From: Mayfieldus sp963772265
GTDB lineage: Bacteria > Actinomycetota > Thermoleophilia > Solirubrobacterales > 70-9
Assembly (NCBI GenBank): GCA_963772265.1
Contig: CAVYWS010000009.1
Span: forward strand, 186,001-250,000
DNA: 64,000 nucleotides
Direction: 5' to 3'
Shown: piece by piece, positions 61,281-64,000 of the stretch
How the letters are laid out: every line of letters starts with the position of its first letter
Numbering within the stretch: the first letter of the stretch is position 1
Program-made: the position numbers and the translations under genes
Notes under the pieces: generated by a model
Told to the model about the DNA's origin: nothing
The model's input: only the letters and a program-made list of their open reading frames with translations
Databases searched by the model: none

Positions 61281-62340
61281 TCAAGAATTGTCAAGAAGGC
61301 GGGCGCCGGGACCGGGCCGCACCGCTCTTGCCCCCGGCGGAATCGCAGTTCCGGGCGGCATCAGCCCGAGAACGTGGCCGCCGAATCCGCCTCCGATCAG
61401 ACGTGCACCCGCCGCCCCGGACCGGTGCAGGGTCTGGACCGCGGTCTCGACCGCCGGGGTCGAGACCTCGTAGAGATCGCGCAGGCTGGCGTGCGAGGCG
61501 TCGAGCAGGCGGCCGACCTCGGCCAGGTCGCGGTCGCGGAGCGCGGCGACGGTCTCCTCGACGCGCCGGTTCTCCTCGATCACGTGACGGGCGCGCTCGG
61601 CCAGCGGCGTCGGCAGCCCGGACAGCGTCGAGGGGTCGGCGTCTCGAAGGCTCCGAACACCCAGCTCCTCGCTCGCCCGCGCGCATTCGGCGCGCCGCTC
61701 GTTGTAGCCGGATTCGGCATGGGCGTGGCGCTCGCCGGAGTCGAGGGTGACCAGCTGCCACTCGCCGAGCTCGAGGCCGACCGGCTCGATCTCCAGCGAT
61801 CGGAAGTCGATCCGCAGGGCCGCGTCGCGGCGGCCGAACAGGCTTGCCAGCTGATCGAGCAGGCCGGTCTTGGCGCCGACCCAATCGCTCTCGACCCGGG
61901 AGCAGATCCGCGCCAGCGAGCGGCCGTCGGGCGGCTCGGTGCCGGCCAGCGCCAGCAGCGCCAGGCATAGCGCCACCTCGATCGCCGCCGACGAGGACAG
62001 CCCGGCGCCGCGCGGAACGCTGCCGGCGATCTCCAAACGGGCGCCGACCAGGGGCAGTCCGGCCCCCGACAGCTCGGCGACGACGCCGCGGACGAAGGCC
62101 CGCCAGCCCCCCGGCGCCGGCGAAGTGCGCCGCAAGGTCGAATCGGTCGTCCTCGTCGAGGTCGAGCGCGAACGCCTCGATGCGCGGGCCGTCGAGCGCG
62201 GCGGCCCGCACGGTCACTCCTTCGGTGATCGCAAACGGCAGCGCCAGCCCCTCGTTGTAGTCGGTGTGCTCGCCGATCAGGTTGACGCGGCCGGGGGCGA
62301 ACGCCACCGCGCTGGTGCGCTTGACAGAAGGCCGCGGCAC
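61281..62340 (-). CDS. galK: Galactokinase (one frameshift)
   Basis: About 353 residues; GHMP kinase phosphorylating galactose at C1. GTG 62340: SAVAFAPGRVNLIGEHTDYN with EGLALPFAITEGV is the galactokinase signature. A frame change near 62125 leads to FVRGVVAELSGAGLPLVGAR, the ATP loop SVPRGAGLSSSAAIEVALCL, GAKTGLLDQLASLFGRRDAA (catalytic Asp) and GARLIGGGFGGHVLGLMPPG. It follows galT by 6 bases. galE is not in the window. Confidence 0.9.
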
Positions 62341-62346
62341 CGGGCT

Positions 62347-63260
62347 CTAAGCCTCGCTGGCGATCGCCTCGCGCAGCGCCCGGGCCGAGTCCTCGGGCAT
62401 CACGTCCATGATGAAGGTTCCGGCCCCCTGCTCGGAGCCGGCGGCGAACTTGAGCTTTTCCGCGGTGCGCAGCGGCGGGTAGAACTCGACGTGCAGATGG
62501 CCGTCGGCGCCGTCTTCGGTCGGCGCCTGGTGCAGCACCATCACATAGGGAAACGGCCGGGCGAAGAGCTCGTCATAGCCACGGGTAACCGCCTGCAGGG
62601 CGGCCGCCAGCTCGGCCAGTTCGCGCCGCGTGCAGTCGGAGAGGCTGCGGCGGTGCTCGCGCAGGACCACGTGGACCTCGTACGGCCAGCGCGCGGCGTA
62701 GGGAACGAAGGACACGGCGCTGTCGTTTGAGTGGATCAGCGCGCTCGCCGTCCTCGGACTCCTGGGTGAGCAGGCTGCAGATCGCGCAGCCCTCGAGCCG
62801 CTCGTCCGCCGCCAGCTCCAGCGCCGGCACCGGCGGCAGGAACGGAAAGGCGTAGATCTGGCCGTGGGGATGGTGCAGTGTGGTGCCCACCTCAACCCCG
62901 CGGTTCTCGAAGATCAGCACGTACTCGACGTCCGGTCGGGCACGCGAGCTCCTCGTAGCGCTGACGCCAGACCCAGATCAGCGCCTCGGCACGCTCCGGA
63001 GCCAGGCGGCCGAACGACCCATGGTGCTGGTCGGTGTAGACGACCACCTCCGCCGCGCCGTCGGGAGGCTCGAAGGACGGGAAGCGGTTCTCGAAGACGA
63101 CTATCTCGAAGCTTGGGTAGGGGATCTCGGTCGGGGGCTGCCCGGGTCGGGTCGGGCAGAGCGGACAGTGACCCTCGGTGGGCAGGAAGGTGCGGTCCTG
63201 GCGATGGACCGCGTAGACGACCTCCTCGCCGCGCAGCTCGTTGATGCGGCGCTCGCTCAC
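62347..63260 (-). CDS. galT: Galactose-1-phosphate uridylyltransferase (two frameshifts)
   Basis: About 303 residues; swaps UMP between UDP-glucose and galactose 1-phosphate. GTG 63260: INELRGEEVVYAVHRQDRTF, zinc-binding PTEGHCPLCPTRPGQ, EIVVFENRFPSFEPPDGAAE, then after a frame change near 62940 the active site VLIFENRGVEVGTTLHHPHG with QIYAF (HPH triad), and after another near 62745 SFVPYAARWPYEVHVVLREH and HLHVEFYPPLRTAEKLKFAA. Its start overlaps the stop of the small 55-residue gene (GTGA). Together with GalK and GalM it forms the Leloir route. Confidence 0.9.
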
Positions 63261-63424
63261 TTCTCTTCGCTCTGCGCCTCGTCGGGGGCCGAGTAGAGGA
63301 TCAGGGCCCGCCCGTCCTCCTTGGTGGTGCGACGCAAGACGAGCGGGCCGAAACGCTCCTCCGTCTCTTCCTCCAGACCGGCTGCTCGGCCCGGCTCCGG
63401 AGCGGACGGCGACGCGTCTTCCAT
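63257..63424 (-). CDS. Small conserved-looking protein ahead of galT, 55 residues
   Basis: ATG 63424 follows the ribosome site CGCTATACCTCCTCGC read on the minus strand as GGAGG; the stop TGA shares bases with the galT GTG (GTGA). The product has an acidic start (PGRAAGLEEETEERFG) and a compact beta-type end (FGPLVLRRTTKEDGRALILY with SAPDEAQSEE). Translational coupling with galT and clean codon structure argue for a real gene. I do not recognise a family; its function is unknown. Confidence 0.65.
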   Translation of the reverse strand: MEDASPSAPEPGRAAGLEEETEERFGPLVLRRTTKEDGRALILYSAPDEAQSEEK

Positions 63425-63450
63425 GCGAGGAGGTATAGCGGTAGCGGCCC

Positions 63451-63690
63451 CTAGGAGCCGGTGATCGCCTTGCGCACCAGCTCGAAGACCCGCCGCTGCT
63501 CGCGGTCTGTGAGGTTGGACCGCTTGCCGCGCGACTTGCGTACCAGCTGACCGAGCCGCTCGCGCTCGGCCGGGCTGAGGTTGTTGTAGAGCCGCTTGCC
63601 GTGGCCGTAGATCATCTTGGCGCTCTCGTAGAGCGCCGCCCAGCGCACGGCTCGCGCCCCTCGGGCCATGCGGGTGATCGTGTTCGGCAT
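63451..63690 (-). CDS. Small basic helical protein, 79 residues
   Basis: ATG 63690 gives MPNTITRMARGARAVRWAAL. The sequence is basic and predicted helical (YESAKMIYGHGKRLYNNLSP, then RERLGQLVRKSRGKRSNLTD, ending RVFELVRKAITGS). It resembles small uncharacterised actinobacterial proteins, but I cannot name a family. Twenty-six bases separate it from the 55-residue gene, so it probably belongs to the same transcript as galT and galK. The frame stays open upstream without conserved sequence. Confidence 0.6.
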   Translation of the reverse strand: MPNTITRMARGARAVRWAALYESAKMIYGHGKRLYNNLSPAERERLGQLVRKSRGKRSNLTDREQRRVFELVRKAITGS

Positions 63691-63743
63691 GGCGGAAAGC
63701 GTACTTGCGGGACCCGCGGCAGAAACGCCGCCGGGTCGAGCCC

Positions 63744-64000
63744 CTAACCGCCCTCGAGCGGGGCGACGAATCTGCAGCTCGGGGCCCGCGCGTGCGCCGG
63801 GTCCAGCGCGTTGAGGACGTCGCGCAGTGCGATGTGATCGAAGGAGATCGCCAGATGCTCGCTGAAATCGAGCCCGCACTGGCTCTGGAGCAGGATGTTG
63901 GTCACCTTTGGCCCCGAGAGGAAAGCCGAGGTGTAGGGCGTGACCACCTCGTCATGGCGGGTCTCGATCACGGTGTAGTTGACGCCCGCGACGGTGTCGC
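63744..64000 (-). CDS. Secreted triacylglycerol lipase / alpha-beta hydrolase, C-terminal part (partial)
   Basis: The gene runs off the right edge; the last 85 residues are visible. VNYTVIETRHDEVVTPYTSA contains the catalytic Asp of class 2 (Streptomyces/EstA-like) lipases, TNILLQSQCGLDFSEHLAIS has a conserved Cys, and FDHIALRDVLNALDPAHARA holds the catalytic His. Homologs are secreted serine esterases acting on triacylglycerols. The nucleophile Ser and signal peptide lie outside the window. Confidence 0.85.
   Translation of the reverse strand, partial: DTVAGVNYTVIETRHDEVVTPYTSAFLSGPKVTNILLQSQCGLDFSEHLAISFDHIALRDVLNALDPAHARAPSCRFVAPLEGG

Noticed and set aside
1..64000. CRISPR arrays, tRNA or rRNA genes, prophage or insertion sequences
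   Set aside because: No regularly spaced repeats, cloverleaf-like sequences, transposase or phage motifs were found by reading both strands.

Overview
The window is very GC-rich (I estimate about 70 percent), and its gene content points to an actinomycete of the class Thermoleophilia (Solirubrobacterales-like). Signs include actinobacterial gene pairs (a GarA-like FHA protein next to a MerR regulator), an RsiG-like c-di-GMP anti-sigma factor, actinobacterial-type XylA, and several secreted proteins ending in the lysine-rich beta domains common in this class. No rRNA, tRNA, CRISPR array, insertion sequence or phage gene was seen.

Layout. 1-8 kb: the end of nadE, a degenerate MMPL membrane protein, an HTH/RskA-like protein, then a tight minus-strand operon (rsiG-like, garA-like, MerR, SRPBCC, alkyl-DHAP-synthase-like). 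8-37 kb: the ancestral minus-strand housekeeping series rpsB-tsf-pyrH-frr-uppS-cdsA / dxr-rseP / ispG / proS-pgsA, kept in order but split by three accessory islands: three tandem secreted glycoside hydrolase paralogs (10.6-15.2 kb), a mixed island of secreted paralogs, PdxH, an AAC(3)-like acetyltransferase, an EAL protein, an acyl-CoA ligase and a Crp/Fnr regulator (16.6-25.2 kb), and small accessory genes (27.7-32.7 kb). 37-43 kb: rluD-lspA-yggT-proC-sepF-yggS-pgeF-cca, the flank of a division gene cluster without ftsZ. 43-45 kb: a beta-propeller protein and hisF. 45-63.3 kb: a sugar block with secreted aldose 1-epimerase, a DeoR regulator, xylA, a Gfo/Idh/MocA oxidoreductase, xylB, a HAD phosphatase, an aldo/keto reductase, araM, araD, araA, araB, a CUT2-type ABC importer, galK and galT. 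63.3-64 kb: two small conserved genes and the end of a secreted lipase.

How it works together: secreted glycosidases and an extracellular mutarotase, an importer, and complete isomerase/kinase sets for arabinose and xylose plus GalK/GalT fit growth on plant hemicellulose sugars. A 21-bp tandem repeat upstream of the importer and TTTCGAA motifs upstream of the DeoR gene are candidate operators.

Sequence quality: about 18 genes, including indispensable ones (proS, dxr, rseP, hisF, sepF), are broken by single-base gains or losses, often next to G/C runs and densest at 20-28 kb. I read these as assembly or read errors, not pseudogenes, and annotate each gene across its full reconstructed span. 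Frameshift positions are approximate.
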